From CAWFQB01 sp965277875 (lineage in GTDB: Bacteria > Armatimonadota > Chthonomonadetes > Chthonomonadales > Chthonomonadaceae), in assembly GCA_965277875.1 (NCBI GenBank), contig CBDIDV010000002.1:1054001-1118000 (forward strand): a stretch of 64,000 nt of DNA, read 5' to 3'. Under the pieces are notes generated by a model. It made no database searches. It saw only the letters and a list, made by a program, of their open reading frames with translations, and was not told where the DNA came from. Both the position numbers and the translations under genes were made by a program. This document shows positions 50,101 through 57,482 of the stretch, piece after piece. Numbering within the stretch: position 1 is the first letter of the stretch; every line of letters starts with the position of its first letter.

Positions 50101-50450
50101 CTGGCTTCCAGTCCGGCAAGGATAAAGCGGTCAATGGGCGTTTTGCACCACGCCGGGTTCTTGACGGCGGGCAGAGCCGGGTTCCTGACCGGCTGGAACG
50201 ACCAGAACTTTTTACGTTCGGGCAAGTAGGGCGCGAGGGAGTACGTGACGTTCGCCGCCTCCGCCGTGTTCGGGCTTCTTGGCGCGGCAGCCAGAGAGGC
50301 AGGGACACGCGGCCCCTCACTGCGGACGCCGCTTTGACGCGCAAGGGCGGCGCAGGCCGTCAGGCAGGCCAGCGAAGCACAAAGCAGGGCGCGCATTCCG
50401 ACATGGGATGTGGGAAGCAAAGAGGGTTGTGAGCGCAGGTTCGTTGGCAT
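47124..50450 (-). CDS. DUF1549/DUF1553 (PSD1-type) secreted protein
   Basis: 1,108 residues with an N-terminal signal segment (MRALLCASLACLTACAALA after Met19). The DUF1549 domain begins PIDRFILAGLEARGIKPAPQADRRTLIRRATYDLTGLPP. The DUF1553 domain covers the C-terminal third (LAEWLASPAHPLTGRVYVNRIWQGHFG; LHRLILLSAAYQQSS; SLYLLNSPFVLAQ). Between them is a beta-rich concanavalin-like domain. The planctomycete cytochrome c domain that often precedes DUF1549 is absent, although a CARCHDHKFDP motif (C-x2-C-H, a haem c signature) is present. Two Lys/Glu-rich inserts of about 27 residues (bases 47742-47823 and 49650-49735) interrupt conserved motifs and resemble each other. Function is unknown. Confidence 0.88.
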   Translation of the reverse strand: MPTNLRSQPSLLPTSHVGMRALLCASLACLTACAALARQSGVRSEGPRVPASLAAAPRSPNTAEAANVTYSLAPYLPERKKFWSFQPVRNPALPAVKNPAWCKTPIDRFILAGLEARGIKPAPQADRRTLIRRATYDLTGLPPTPSETDAFLADRATDAWSKVVDRLLASPRYGERWARRWLDIVRYADSYDARGVGGEGDISEAWRYRDWVVNAFNNDLPYNQFIKYQIAGDLLDAQEEAKGERGKEKGSGGSDTFSSPLSPRAPNGTVATGLLAIGNWGNGDADKEKILTDIADDQLDIVSRSMMGLTVACARCHDHKFDPIPTKDYYGMAGIFFSSHILARLAAKGAGENPLRVPLLTVSDQEHRALYERQLKEAQTALAQERHARLGAQSVRLLPQTMAYLLAARQYEQRPASQSALTPDAFAQSRGLQSWALKQWRDALGLGDYTPLTRHITNIGPDAGVTGWQGAADCPNLLVNTTSKPHVITTLTLPPRSVAVHPGPHSGVVVAWRSPISGMVRIQGRVADADPNGGDGIAWAIDLHSPMGRRELASGDFPNGGAQDFTQGRNANALKSVPVHEGERIELIVLPKENYICDTTVVDLTIMEDNASGTEAALKRVWNLTNDAAIVSKGSANPCPDWYGHASVWAFEDTGERTRLFAPLPTNTPDNAPLSVQAQWQRALAATPRDQNMPLTDAQFEQAAQMFAGTFRLVDERSPFWIQNPADDTALPSAARTAIAARRAVVDAMQKNPPPAIEYANGIQEGGVPESPHAGIHNVRVHIRGSYARLGDLVPRHFPVVLAGETQPVIAQGSGRLQLAEWLASPAHPLTGRVYVNRIWQGHFGQGLVRTPGNFGLLGERPTHPELLDWLAYHFVEGKGKRKKEKAAGDNTFSFPLSPFALNWSTKKLHRLILLSAAYQQSSEADAHTQQADPDNRLIGRMTRSRLEAEALRDSLLVAAGRLDTTMGGRAYPDADTPRRSLYHLTVRSDRSGFGALFDGADPTACVDRRTVSTVAPQSLYLLNSPFVLAQTRALSARLRREVPDAPNSDTARIRRAYRLLYAREADSAEIGIGLDYLKRASKGAKDFSAWDAYCQILLCANEFVYVD
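47742..47823. repeat. In-frame palindromic insert, copy 1 (DUF1553 domain)
   Basis: A purine-rich arm (GGAGAAAGGGGAAAGGAGAA), the box AAAGTGTTGTCC, and a pyrimidine-rich arm (TTTTTCCTTTTTCC) form an imperfect stem-loop. It is read on the minus strand as a Lys/Gly-rich loop between HFVE and NWSTKKLHRL. It matches the insert at 49650 in DNA layout and protein pattern. Confidence 0.7.
49650..49735. repeat. In-frame palindromic insert, copy 2 (DUF1549 domain)
   Basis: Same layout as the insert at 47742: a GAGGAGAAAGTGGAG arm, AAAGTGTCC box, and a CCCTTTTTCC/CCCCTTTCTCC arm. The protein reading (K-G-E-R-G-K-E-K ... T-F-S-S-P-L-S-P) parallels copy 1 (K-G-K-R-K-K-E-K ... T-F-S-F-P-L-S-P). It falls between IAGDLLDA and GTVATGLL, which are adjacent in ordinary family members. 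Confidence 0.7.
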
Positions 50451-50512
50451 GACAGCATCCTCGGCGCGTGACGATAGCAGAACGGCGCGATTGGGCGTTC
50501 AAGGAACGCGCT

Positions 50513-50540
50513 TCGACAATCAGGGTTGTCGTGGTACAAT
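50513..50540 (+). promoter_or_regulatory. Sigma70-type promoter for the RNase Z-like gene
   Basis: TCGACA (50513-50518), a 16-nt spacer and TACAAT (50535-50540) with TGG just before it (extended -10). It lies 87 nt upstream of the ATG at 50627. Confidence 0.55.
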
Positions 50541-50626
50541 ACTATTCGAGACGCTCGACGCACTCGCGCCCGATTTGGGGATACGTTTTCGTTTGATTTT
50601 GCTTTGATTTTGCAAAGATTGCCGCT

Positions 50627-51553
50627 ATGGATCCGCCACGCCTGATAGTTTTTTCCACACCGCTTATCGCGACCTGGGTACTCGACGAAACGCACCGGAT
50701 ACTTTTCGATGCGGGCGACGGGTGCGCCGCCCTGCTGGAAGGCAAAGTCAACAAAGCGAATTTCGTGGCCCTGACTCACGCCCATCGTGACCACATTGCG
50801 GGCCTGCCGCAACTGCTCAACCTGCGCGCGGGCGTGGCCCACTCCGGCGGGACGCCGCTGCAGGTGCTGCATCCCGAAGGCAGCCATAGCCTCGCCGCAT
50901 TCGGGCGTTTTCTCAGTCAGTTCGACCATGCGACGGCGGGGCGTTCCGAGTGGCACACCCTCCACGACGGCCAGCAGTGGGACGTGGGCGACAACCGCTT
51001 TTTGCGCTGCTTCGCCACGCGCCACATTCCCAATCCCGACCCGTCTATGCCCGGCCCGACCCGCAGCCTGGGCTACCACATCGGGCGCACGGTGGATCGC
51101 CTGAAGCCGGAACTGCGCGGCAGGCCGCAGGCCGAGATAGACCGACTGCGCGAGCAACAGGGCCGCGAGGCGATTACCGAGCGCGAAGAAGAACTGCTTT
51201 TCAGCGTATCCGGCGACACGCGGCCACTGTCGGCAGAAACATTTAACGGCACACGTTTTCTATTGCACGAATGCACGTTTTTGGACACCGATGAGACCAG
51301 TCAACTGGAAGCCTGCGAACGAGGCCACGCTCATAGCTGCCTGAGCGAGGTGCTGGACATGGTGCAGGCTACCAATGTACAGCATCTGGCATTGTACCAC
51401 ATCTCCAAACGCTACACGGACGATGAAATTGTCCGCGCCGTTCGCGCCGCCTGTCTGCGCCGCGACCTGAAAGCCAAAGTCAGCGTGGCCCTTCCCGGCA
51501 GGCTGCATGTTGACCTGTTCGCGCAGACCATCTGGCCGCACAAGAACGGATAA
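50627..51553 (+). CDS. RNase Z-like metallo-beta-lactamase-fold hydrolase
   Basis: 308-residue cytosolic metallohydrolase. The zinc motif is H51-A-H-R-D-H56 (LTHAHRDHIAG), further ligands are in FSVSGDTRPLSAETFNG and the C-terminal His in LALYHISKRYTDDEI. The sequence FDAGDGCAALL before the motif and LLHECTFLD after the GDTRP box are characteristic of the RNase Z/ElaC group, which matures tRNA 3' ends, rather than of beta-lactamases. Residues about 140-185 are an insertion where RNase Z carries its flexible arm, but it is charged and Arg-rich (GRPQAEIDRLREQQGREAITE). The 'Z' call is good but a related phosphodiesterase cannot be excluded. Single gene with its own promoter. Confidence 0.82.
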   Translation: MDPPRLIVFSTPLIATWVLDETHRILFDAGDGCAALLEGKVNKANFVALTHAHRDHIAGLPQLLNLRAGVAHSGGTPLQVLHPEGSHSLAAFGRFLSQFDHATAGRSEWHTLHDGQQWDVGDNRFLRCFATRHIPNPDPSMPGPTRSLGYHIGRTVDRLKPELRGRPQAEIDRLREQQGREAITEREEELLFSVSGDTRPLSAETFNGTRFLLHECTFLDTDETSQLEACERGHAHSCLSEVLDMVQATNVQHLALYHISKRYTDDEIVRAVRAACLRRDLKAKVSVALPGRLHVDLFAQTIWPHKNG

Positions 51554-51563
51554 ATAATCCCTC

Positions 51564-53276
51564 TCAGTTGGTTAAGAACTGCGCGATGTCGGCTTTGAGT
51601 TTAACGAGGGAAGGGACATGAATATACATCATGTGGCCGGACTCGTACTCTGTAGTGACGATCTTGGCGCGGGTTTCGGGGTCGAATTCTATATGGTTGA
51701 GCGTGTATTCGGTGGCGAAGTAGGGCGTGGCAAGGTCGTAAAAGCCGGACGCGACGAACAGGCGCATGTACGGGTTTTTGGCGAACGCGCCGCGCAGGGC
51801 CTCGCTGGTATCGGCGTAACCCTGCTGCGCGGGCCACGCCCACGGCGTTTTGATGCCGCCGCCCAGGATATAGTAGGGTACGTCGGTCTTGTAGCCAAGC
51901 GCGGTGCGAACATAGTGGTTGAAGACGGCGGTGTAGGGCGGGCGAATGGTCGCCATACTGGGATCGAACTCGTAGTGGTCGCCGCCCGCCTGCGCGTCGC
52001 GGCCCAGAATGCGGCTGTCCAGGCGTCCTACCGTGCGCTTGCGGTCGCGTAATAGTTCTTTGCAAAAGCGGTGTATCTCGACGCGCAGGTTGTTGTCATC
52101 GAGAAAGCGTTCCGAAAGCCCTGTATACCGCGCAAGCTGCGCAAGCGTTTGCTGATGCTCTTGTTCGGTCAGCGCGGCCCCTTTCGCCAGAGCGGGCGCG
52201 TACTCGGACATGGCCCATGTTTCGGCCTGCTTCAGTGTGCCGCGCAGATCGGCCTGCAGGTCGCCTGCTAATTTGTTGTGAACCCATGCGGTCGCGGTAT
52301 ATGTGGGCAAGAACAGGATGTAGGGCAGGTCGTTGCCCGTATCGAACATCAGGGTCTGGAAGTTCAATACGGACGATACCAGGACGATTCCGTTAAGCGC
52401 GATGCCCCGATCAATCAGATGCTCGGACAGTCCCGCCGCCCGCGTGGTTCCATAACTCTCCCCCACCAGATACAGCGGCGATGTCCAGCGTTCGTAACGC
52501 GTCAGGTACAGCCGGATGAACTCCCCGATGCTCGCGATGTCGCCCTCCATGCCCCAGAACTTCTTGCCCAATTCGGGCGTTGTGGCGCGGCTGAACCCTG
52601 TGCCGACCGGATCAATGAACACGAGATCGGTCTTGTCCAGCCACGTCTGAGGGTTATCTACCATCGTATACGGCGGCGGGGGCAGATTGCCGTCGTCGAG
52701 CAGGGCGACGCGCCTGGGGCCGAGTGCGCCCAGATGCAGCCACACGGACGAGGAACCGGGACCGCCGTTGAAGCTGAACATCAAGGGGCGTGACGTGGCG
52801 TTCACTCCCCCGGAGCTTCCCCCCGGCTGTTCGGGCGTACCGGGTTCTTCGTCTGCGTCTTTTGTGTATGCCATGAAGAAGATGTGCGCTTCGGTCTGGC
52901 CGGTATCGCCGGGTATGGGCATCATGCCGGTCGTGACCGTATAGCGCAGGGTTTCGCCGTTGATCTCGATGCTGTGGCGGGTAACAATGAGCGCTTCTTC
53001 GGGCTTGCCGCTGTCAGACACGGCAGGCGCAGGCTTGTGCGCCGTGAGTGAGGCCGTGAGTGTCACGCCCGACATGCCCGGTTTGGCGTCCAGTTTCAGG
53101 GTGTCCGTGTCTGCTTGTACTTCGTTCGTGTCTGCTGCCAAGTTGGATTCCTTCTTGTACTTATCTTCTTGTACCTGTCTTCTTGTCCGTGTCTTCTTGT
53201 CCGTGTCTTCTTGTACTTGTTCTTTTGCGTCTTTGCGTGAAACCTTCTCCGGCATGAACACAGGCAGAGGCGTCAT
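51564..53276 (-). CDS. Serine carboxypeptidase-like protein (peptidase family S10)
   Basis: 570 residues from the ATG that overlaps the stop of the upstream glycosidase-like gene (ATGA). The catalytic Ser274 is in LVGESYGTTRAAGLSEHL, the oxyanion region in FSFNGGPGSSSVWLHLGALGPR, and the C-terminal His in YESGHMMYIHVPS; an Asp in VASGFYDLATPY completes the triad. The start WxNGGPGSSS-like motif and length are normal for bacterial S10 proteins. The first 50 residues are Lys/Asp/Gln-rich and encoded by a 14-bp tandem repeat (53164-53219), with no signal peptide visible. Either export uses a different start or the enzyme is cytosolic. Co-expression with the glycosidase-like gene is likely. Confidence 0.9.
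   Translation of the reverse strand: MTPLPVFMPEKVSRKDAKEQVQEDTDKKTRTRRQVQEDKYKKESNLAADTNEVQADTDTLKLDAKPGMSGVTLTASLTAHKPAPAVSDSGKPEEALIVTRHSIEINGETLRYTVTTGMMPIPGDTGQTEAHIFFMAYTKDADEEPGTPEQPGGSSGGVNATSRPLMFSFNGGPGSSSVWLHLGALGPRRVALLDDGNLPPPPYTMVDNPQTWLDKTDLVFIDPVGTGFSRATTPELGKKFWGMEGDIASIGEFIRLYLTRYERWTSPLYLVGESYGTTRAAGLSEHLIDRGIALNGIVLVSSVLNFQTLMFDTGNDLPYILFLPTYTATAWVHNKLAGDLQADLRGTLKQAETWAMSEYAPALAKGAALTEQEHQQTLAQLARYTGLSERFLDDNNLRVEIHRFCKELLRDRKRTVGRLDSRILGRDAQAGGDHYEFDPSMATIRPPYTAVFNHYVRTALGYKTDVPYYILGGGIKTPWAWPAQQGYADTSEALRGAFAKNPYMRLFVASGFYDLATPYFATEYTLNHIEFDPETRAKIVTTEYESGHMMYIHVPSLVKLKADIAQFLTN
53164..53219. repeat. Four 14-bp tandem repeats within the S10 gene
   Basis: The unit TCTTCTTGTCCGTG repeats four times (minor changes) in the 5' coding part of the S10 gene, giving a Lys/Asp/Arg-rich N-terminal tail. 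Because 14 is not a multiple of 3, unit gain or loss would shift the frame downstream of any start above it. Confidence 0.75.
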
Positions 53277-55984
53277 TTGGGATCGAGCGCGAAACGTAAA
53301 GCGGTATAGGACGCGGCGACCGTGGCGACATATTGGGGAGTGCGCGTGTAGTTTTTGGCCGGGAGGAGGCACTGCCAGGGCGCGCCCTCTTTTTGACGGG
53401 ACTGGAGGGAGGCGACAAATTCATCGAGCATCTGCGAGGCGGCAGGGCGATCCACGCGCAAGAGCGCGCCGATGTACCAGCCGGTCGGAAACCCCCAATA
53501 CGCGCCGTTCTGGTAGGTGTCGGGCGGGGTTGCGGTCTGCTCCCAATAGCCGCCGAGCGGACTGGAAGGCGGAAGGGCGCGGACATGCCCTTCCGCCACC
53601 GTACCGCCCGCCTGATAGAGAATGCGGAGGTGCTGCGCGACCGGGTCGGCGGACTGCGACCGTATCGCGCCGGCCCACACCGCGTATGCGGAAGCCCAGA
53701 CGTCGTCTCGGTGTTCCGGCCCGGTCGAGGAGTACAACGCCGCGACCGGTTTGCCGTTTTCTTTTTCCAGCGCGTGATAAAACGTTTTTACCAGGGCCAA
53801 CTGCATATCGGTTGCTATCTTGTCGTAGCGGGCGATTTGCGCGCGGTCACCGAGGGGCGCGAAGAGCAGCACCAAGTCTTTGGCCGCGCGCCAGCGCAGC
53901 AGGGAAGGCATCAGGGACACGCCCGTCTGCCGCGCGGTGTCCGTAAAGCCCCAGCCAATGCGCCAATCGGTCGCGCTTGTGCCGGTGATCACCATGCCGT
54001 TCGGGTCTGCGGCCACGCTGTCAAAGGCGCGGACGCAGGCGTCTGCGATGGTCGTAGTTCCCCATGTCGTTTTTACCTGCGACTGGAACAGAGTGGCGTT
54101 GCCGGTCAGACGCAGGTGTTCGCGCGCCATCTGAATAAAGTAGAACGGGCTGTCGGCAGGGGGAAGCGTACCCCACTCGCCGCTGCCCTGATTTAGTCCG
54201 GGTGTCGCGCCGGGAAACCACAGGGGCGCGCCTGCAAGCGATACGTGGTCGGGAATGCTGTAAGGCGGCACGGTCAGGCCGTTGGCAAGCGCGATGCCAT
54301 CGGGGCCAGCCTGCGTACCGGCGATCAGGCGCACCCATCCAGCCACCTCATCGGCGGAAATCAGGTCTGCGCCCAGCGTCAGAGCCGCGTCGCGCACCAC
54401 AAAGGATTTGTCGGCCCCGCCTGCATCCGGCAGGAGAACGGGCGTACTCCCAATGCGTGACGATGCGGCTTTCAGGACGGGTACGGCTATGTCGTGCAGG
54501 CGCTGCGTTTGCGCGACCATTTTGTCTTCCTGCTGCGCGGTCTTGCTCACGTCAATCTTGGGCGCGTTGACGACTGTGACGCCGCTGACGGCTGCGTTCA
54601 GGATGCCCGCATTTGTGGTGGCGAGCGCGAGGGTAAGTTTGGGCGCGCGGGCGGGTGAAAGAGAAAACGGGGCCTGCGTGGGCGTGTACGCGTCGAACTC
54701 CCAGGCGTACAGGGCTGTGATGGGCGCGGCAGTTGTTTGTGTGCGGCGCAGAAAGTCAATCACCCATGGGGCTTCCTGCTCCCTGCCGCCCGTGATGATC
54801 TTCTGGCCGAACGCGCCCACAAACAGAGGTTTTTGCAGGACGTCTACGGCGTACTGTGTCCAGGGCAGGCGCAGGGCGTGCGCGCTGTCTTCGACTAGCC
54901 ACGACGCGCCCGCGTTGACAAGGGCCGTGTCGGGGGCAGGTGGGAACTGATGCACGCTCACGATGTCTACGCCGGGAGGATTGTAAAAAGCGAGCATCTC
55001 GCGATACTGCGCGAACGTGTCGCTTGTCTGATCCGGGGCATAGTCGCGGACGTGGCCGTTTTGCGCGCCGGCGAGCGTCGCGTTTCGCAGATGCCAGGCG
55101 GCGGGGCGCACATCCCCGTTACCCGATGTCACGTAATGCCTCTTGTCCAGCGCGTGGATGTGTGCGGCCATTTGCGTTAAAAACGCCCGCACCTGATCCG
55201 AGGTCACGACATCGCCTGCCGCCCGCCCGTTAAACCCCGCAGGCAGGTCGGCCTCCTGATTGTACTCGTTACCGATCTCCCAGAACAGGACGCGGGCATC
55301 GTTTTTGTAGCGCGGCACGATGGCGTTGATGTAAGCGAGGGCAAGGGCGTTGGAGCGCGATCCGGGGGTAAGGTACTGCGCCAGCGTGTCGGGCGTACTG
55401 CCGTTGCGCCCCACATACGCGGGCAGCATACGGACATTATAGAGAAGTGAGGGAACGATGGCGATGTCGGCGTTGTCGGCGGCGTCGAGCATCCGGTCGA
55501 AAGCGGCCAGCCAACGCACCCGGTCGGTCTCGAATGCGGCAAAGGTGTCCGGGGCATAGGCTGTGGCCCAGCAGCGCGCGAAATGGACGCCGGATGCGCG
55601 GGCATCCATCAGGGCGCGTTCGGCGCTCGCATCGTCGCCGCGCAGAAACCGCTCGAACAGGTCGGGAATGTTGACGCCGACATTGCGATACGGCACACTG
55701 CCCAGCATCAACTGCGTATGCTCCTGAATCTTGAGGAACAGCAGCGGCCCGCGTTTGCGCGCAGTGAGTGGAGGCGCGGCAGGCGGGGCAGGAGGGGCGG
55801 CTGCGTTCGGCGGCGTGTCGGCAGGCGCTTTCGGAACGTCGGCAGCGGCAGGCATCGAATGTGGGGCAGGCGGCGCGACCCGTATTTGCGCGCCGCCTGT
55901 CTGTGCTGTGGCGACAAGCAGGACGAACAAAAGCAACGAGTACAATGTAGAGTACAGGGTAATAGAAGGTGTAGGTGGGCGCAT
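53273..55984 (-). CDS. Secreted GH5-like TIM barrel plus alpha/alpha toroid protein
   Basis: 903 residues with a signal peptide (LYSLLLFVLLVATAQTGGA) and a Pro/Ala-rich linker (residues 40-75). Residues about 85-430 follow a GH5-type TIM barrel. The acid/base position is kept (E240 in FWEIGNEYN), but the strand-7 nucleophile, usually in 'GEFG', is Ala391 (FVGAFGQK). Retaining hydrolysis by this domain is therefore doubtful. From about residue 560, helices with SDTARQ, GPEHRDDVWASAYAVWAG and YWGFPTGWYIGALL resemble a GH15/GH63-like alpha/alpha toroid, which may hold the active site. The S10 gene starts on its stop codon, and the acyl-CoA dehydrogenase-like gene ends 14 nt upstream. A polysaccharide-acting role is inferred. 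Confidence 0.65.
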   Translation of the reverse strand: MRPPTPSITLYSTLYSLLLFVLLVATAQTGGAQIRVAPPAPHSMPAAADVPKAPADTPPNAAAPPAPPAAPPLTARKRGPLLFLKIQEHTQLMLGSVPYRNVGVNIPDLFERFLRGDDASAERALMDARASGVHFARCWATAYAPDTFAAFETDRVRWLAAFDRMLDAADNADIAIVPSLLYNVRMLPAYVGRNGSTPDTLAQYLTPGSRSNALALAYINAIVPRYKNDARVLFWEIGNEYNQEADLPAGFNGRAAGDVVTSDQVRAFLTQMAAHIHALDKRHYVTSGNGDVRPAAWHLRNATLAGAQNGHVRDYAPDQTSDTFAQYREMLAFYNPPGVDIVSVHQFPPAPDTALVNAGASWLVEDSAHALRLPWTQYAVDVLQKPLFVGAFGQKIITGGREQEAPWVIDFLRRTQTTAAPITALYAWEFDAYTPTQAPFSLSPARAPKLTLALATTNAGILNAAVSGVTVVNAPKIDVSKTAQQEDKMVAQTQRLHDIAVPVLKAASSRIGSTPVLLPDAGGADKSFVVRDAALTLGADLISADEVAGWVRLIAGTQAGPDGIALANGLTVPPYSIPDHVSLAGAPLWFPGATPGLNQGSGEWGTLPPADSPFYFIQMAREHLRLTGNATLFQSQVKTTWGTTTIADACVRAFDSVAADPNGMVITGTSATDWRIGWGFTDTARQTGVSLMPSLLRWRAAKDLVLLFAPLGDRAQIARYDKIATDMQLALVKTFYHALEKENGKPVAALYSSTGPEHRDDVWASAYAVWAGAIRSQSADPVAQHLRILYQAGGTVAEGHVRALPPSSPLGGYWEQTATPPDTYQNGAYWGFPTGWYIGALLRVDRPAASQMLDEFVASLQSRQKEGAPWQCLLPAKNYTRTPQYVATVAASYTALRFALDPK

Positions 55985-55998
55985 GATTTAAGGGATTG

Positions 55999-57300
55999 CT
56001 ACGGGCGTTCCAGGCGGGCGAGGGTGGCAGCCATGACATCCTGCGTCTGGGCCTGAACCGTATAGAACATGGCCTCGCGATACAGTCTTTGCGCGGGGTG
56101 CGCGAGATTGTTGGCATTCCCGCTGTTGGCGGCAACGCAGGCGAGGGCGGCGCGTACCGCAAGGTCAATCACATGCGAGCGGATCTGCACAGCATGATCA
56201 AAAAATTCCGGCTCGCCGCTGCGGGCGTTCCAGTCGCGTATCTGTCCGCGCACATCTTCAAGTTCACGCCCGAACGCGCCCGCCGCGCGCCCGACAGGGC
56301 TGAGATGCCGCCGCTCCAGGGTCTCGCACAGCAGGCGCACACCGCCCGTAGCGCAGCCGATGGGCATGGCGGTCGCGCCGAGTACGCCGCTGCGGTCGCT
56401 GCGCTGCATGGTGGCGCGATCCGACTCCGACAGGCGGTGCGCGTCCGGCACGAACAGATTTTCGCAGGTCAGTTCCACAGTGGCGGACGCGTTCATGGCG
56501 CAAAGAGACAACGGGGCGGAAGCGGTCAATCGTCCCCAGTCGTTGTCGGGCGCGTCTGTGTTTTGGAACAGGTCGGGAAAGTCTTCGCGCTGCGCGGGAA
56601 CCCACAGATAGACAAAGCGCTCGTCGGGCAGCGTGGCCCCGAAAACCACCTGCGTCATCAGGCCCCAGCCTGTGACCCACGGCGTCGTGCCATCCAGCCG
56701 ATAACCGCCCGATACGGGCGTGGCGCGCAGGGCAGGCGGGCCGGGACGCCGCAGATGCGCGAACGACACGGCGCATAATTTCCTGCCGGCGGCAAGGTCC
56801 GGCAGAAGGGCGTCTTTGAGCGTCGGGTTGGGGCCGTTGAAGATCATGCGCGATGGGCCGTGATGCTGCGCCTGCGTGAACGTGGTAACGCCGCAGTACG
56901 AGGCAAGGATCTCCGTAACCTCGCGCTGCGTCGCGCCGGACGCTTCCAATCCGCCGTATTCGCGTGGCAGTCCCATGCCCAACAATCCCCCCTCGGCGAG
57001 CGCGCGGAAGTTAGCGAGATTGGGGCCATTCGCGCGGTCGCTTTCCTGCGCGTTGGGGCCAAGCACGGTCTCGCCCACGCGTCGCGCCGCCTCCAAAATC
57101 ATGGCATCGTTGGAGATTTCGTTCGGGACGGAATCGGGGCGGGCAGCAAGGCTGCTCTCATTCTGCCGTGGCAAGCCGACTTCATCACTGCCGCCGCGAT
57201 GGGCCTCTCTGTTGTTATGCCGCTCTGCCTGTTCGCTCACGTTCACTGCTCTTTCCCTATCGTTGATCGGTGCTGTTTCACTTCGTCGCGCCTGTCCCAA
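55999..57300 (-). CDS. Acyl-CoA dehydrogenase-fold flavoprotein
   Basis: 433 residues of the acyl-CoA dehydrogenase superfamily. The N-terminal helical domain has LAEGGLLGMGLPREYGGLEASG. The middle beta domain has LCAVSFAHLRRPG and PWVTGWGLMTQVVFGATLPDERFVY. The C-terminal helices include CETLERRHLSPVGRAAGAFGRELEDVRGQI and end with HPAQRLYREAMFYTVQAQTQDVM. The Glu used as catalytic base in most members (in 'G-x-x-E') is not seen near the end, as in the DszC/HsaA-type monooxygenase branch. It may therefore not be a classical dehydrogenase. The first about 40 residues are charged and poorly conserved; a GTG at 57243 is a plausible shorter start. It may form a transcript with the downstream glycosidase gene. 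Confidence 0.82.
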   Translation of the reverse strand: MGQARRSETAPINDRERAVNVSEQAERHNNREAHRGGSDEVGLPRQNESSLAARPDSVPNEISNDAMILEAARRVGETVLGPNAQESDRANGPNLANFRALAEGGLLGMGLPREYGGLEASGATQREVTEILASYCGVTTFTQAQHHGPSRMIFNGPNPTLKDALLPDLAAGRKLCAVSFAHLRRPGPPALRATPVSGGYRLDGTTPWVTGWGLMTQVVFGATLPDERFVYLWVPAQREDFPDLFQNTDAPDNDWGRLTASAPLSLCAMNASATVELTCENLFVPDAHRLSESDRATMQRSDRSGVLGATAMPIGCATGGVRLLCETLERRHLSPVGRAAGAFGRELEDVRGQIRDWNARSGEPEFFDHAVQIRSHVIDLAVRAALACVAANSGNANNLAHPAQRLYREAMFYTVQAQTQDVMAATLARLERP

Positions 57301-57482
57301 ACTCCTGCCGCGCTTCTTGCCAGGCTTCTTTTTCTACGGCGAAAACAGGGCGGTTGTTGGCACTAAGGTATGGACACACGCAGCAAATCGAACAAAACCA
57401 ATTGCAGTCGCGAGGAAAGACGCCATTCAAGGTAAAATCTAGCGAGCGACAGCATAATTTCGGACAGCAGAATGGAGCGGGC

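Noticed and set aside
47124..50450. Planctomycete cytochrome c (PSCyt1) fusion
   Set aside because: Only a single C-x2-C-H is visible, inside the DUF1549 region; no N-terminal cytochrome domain is seen.
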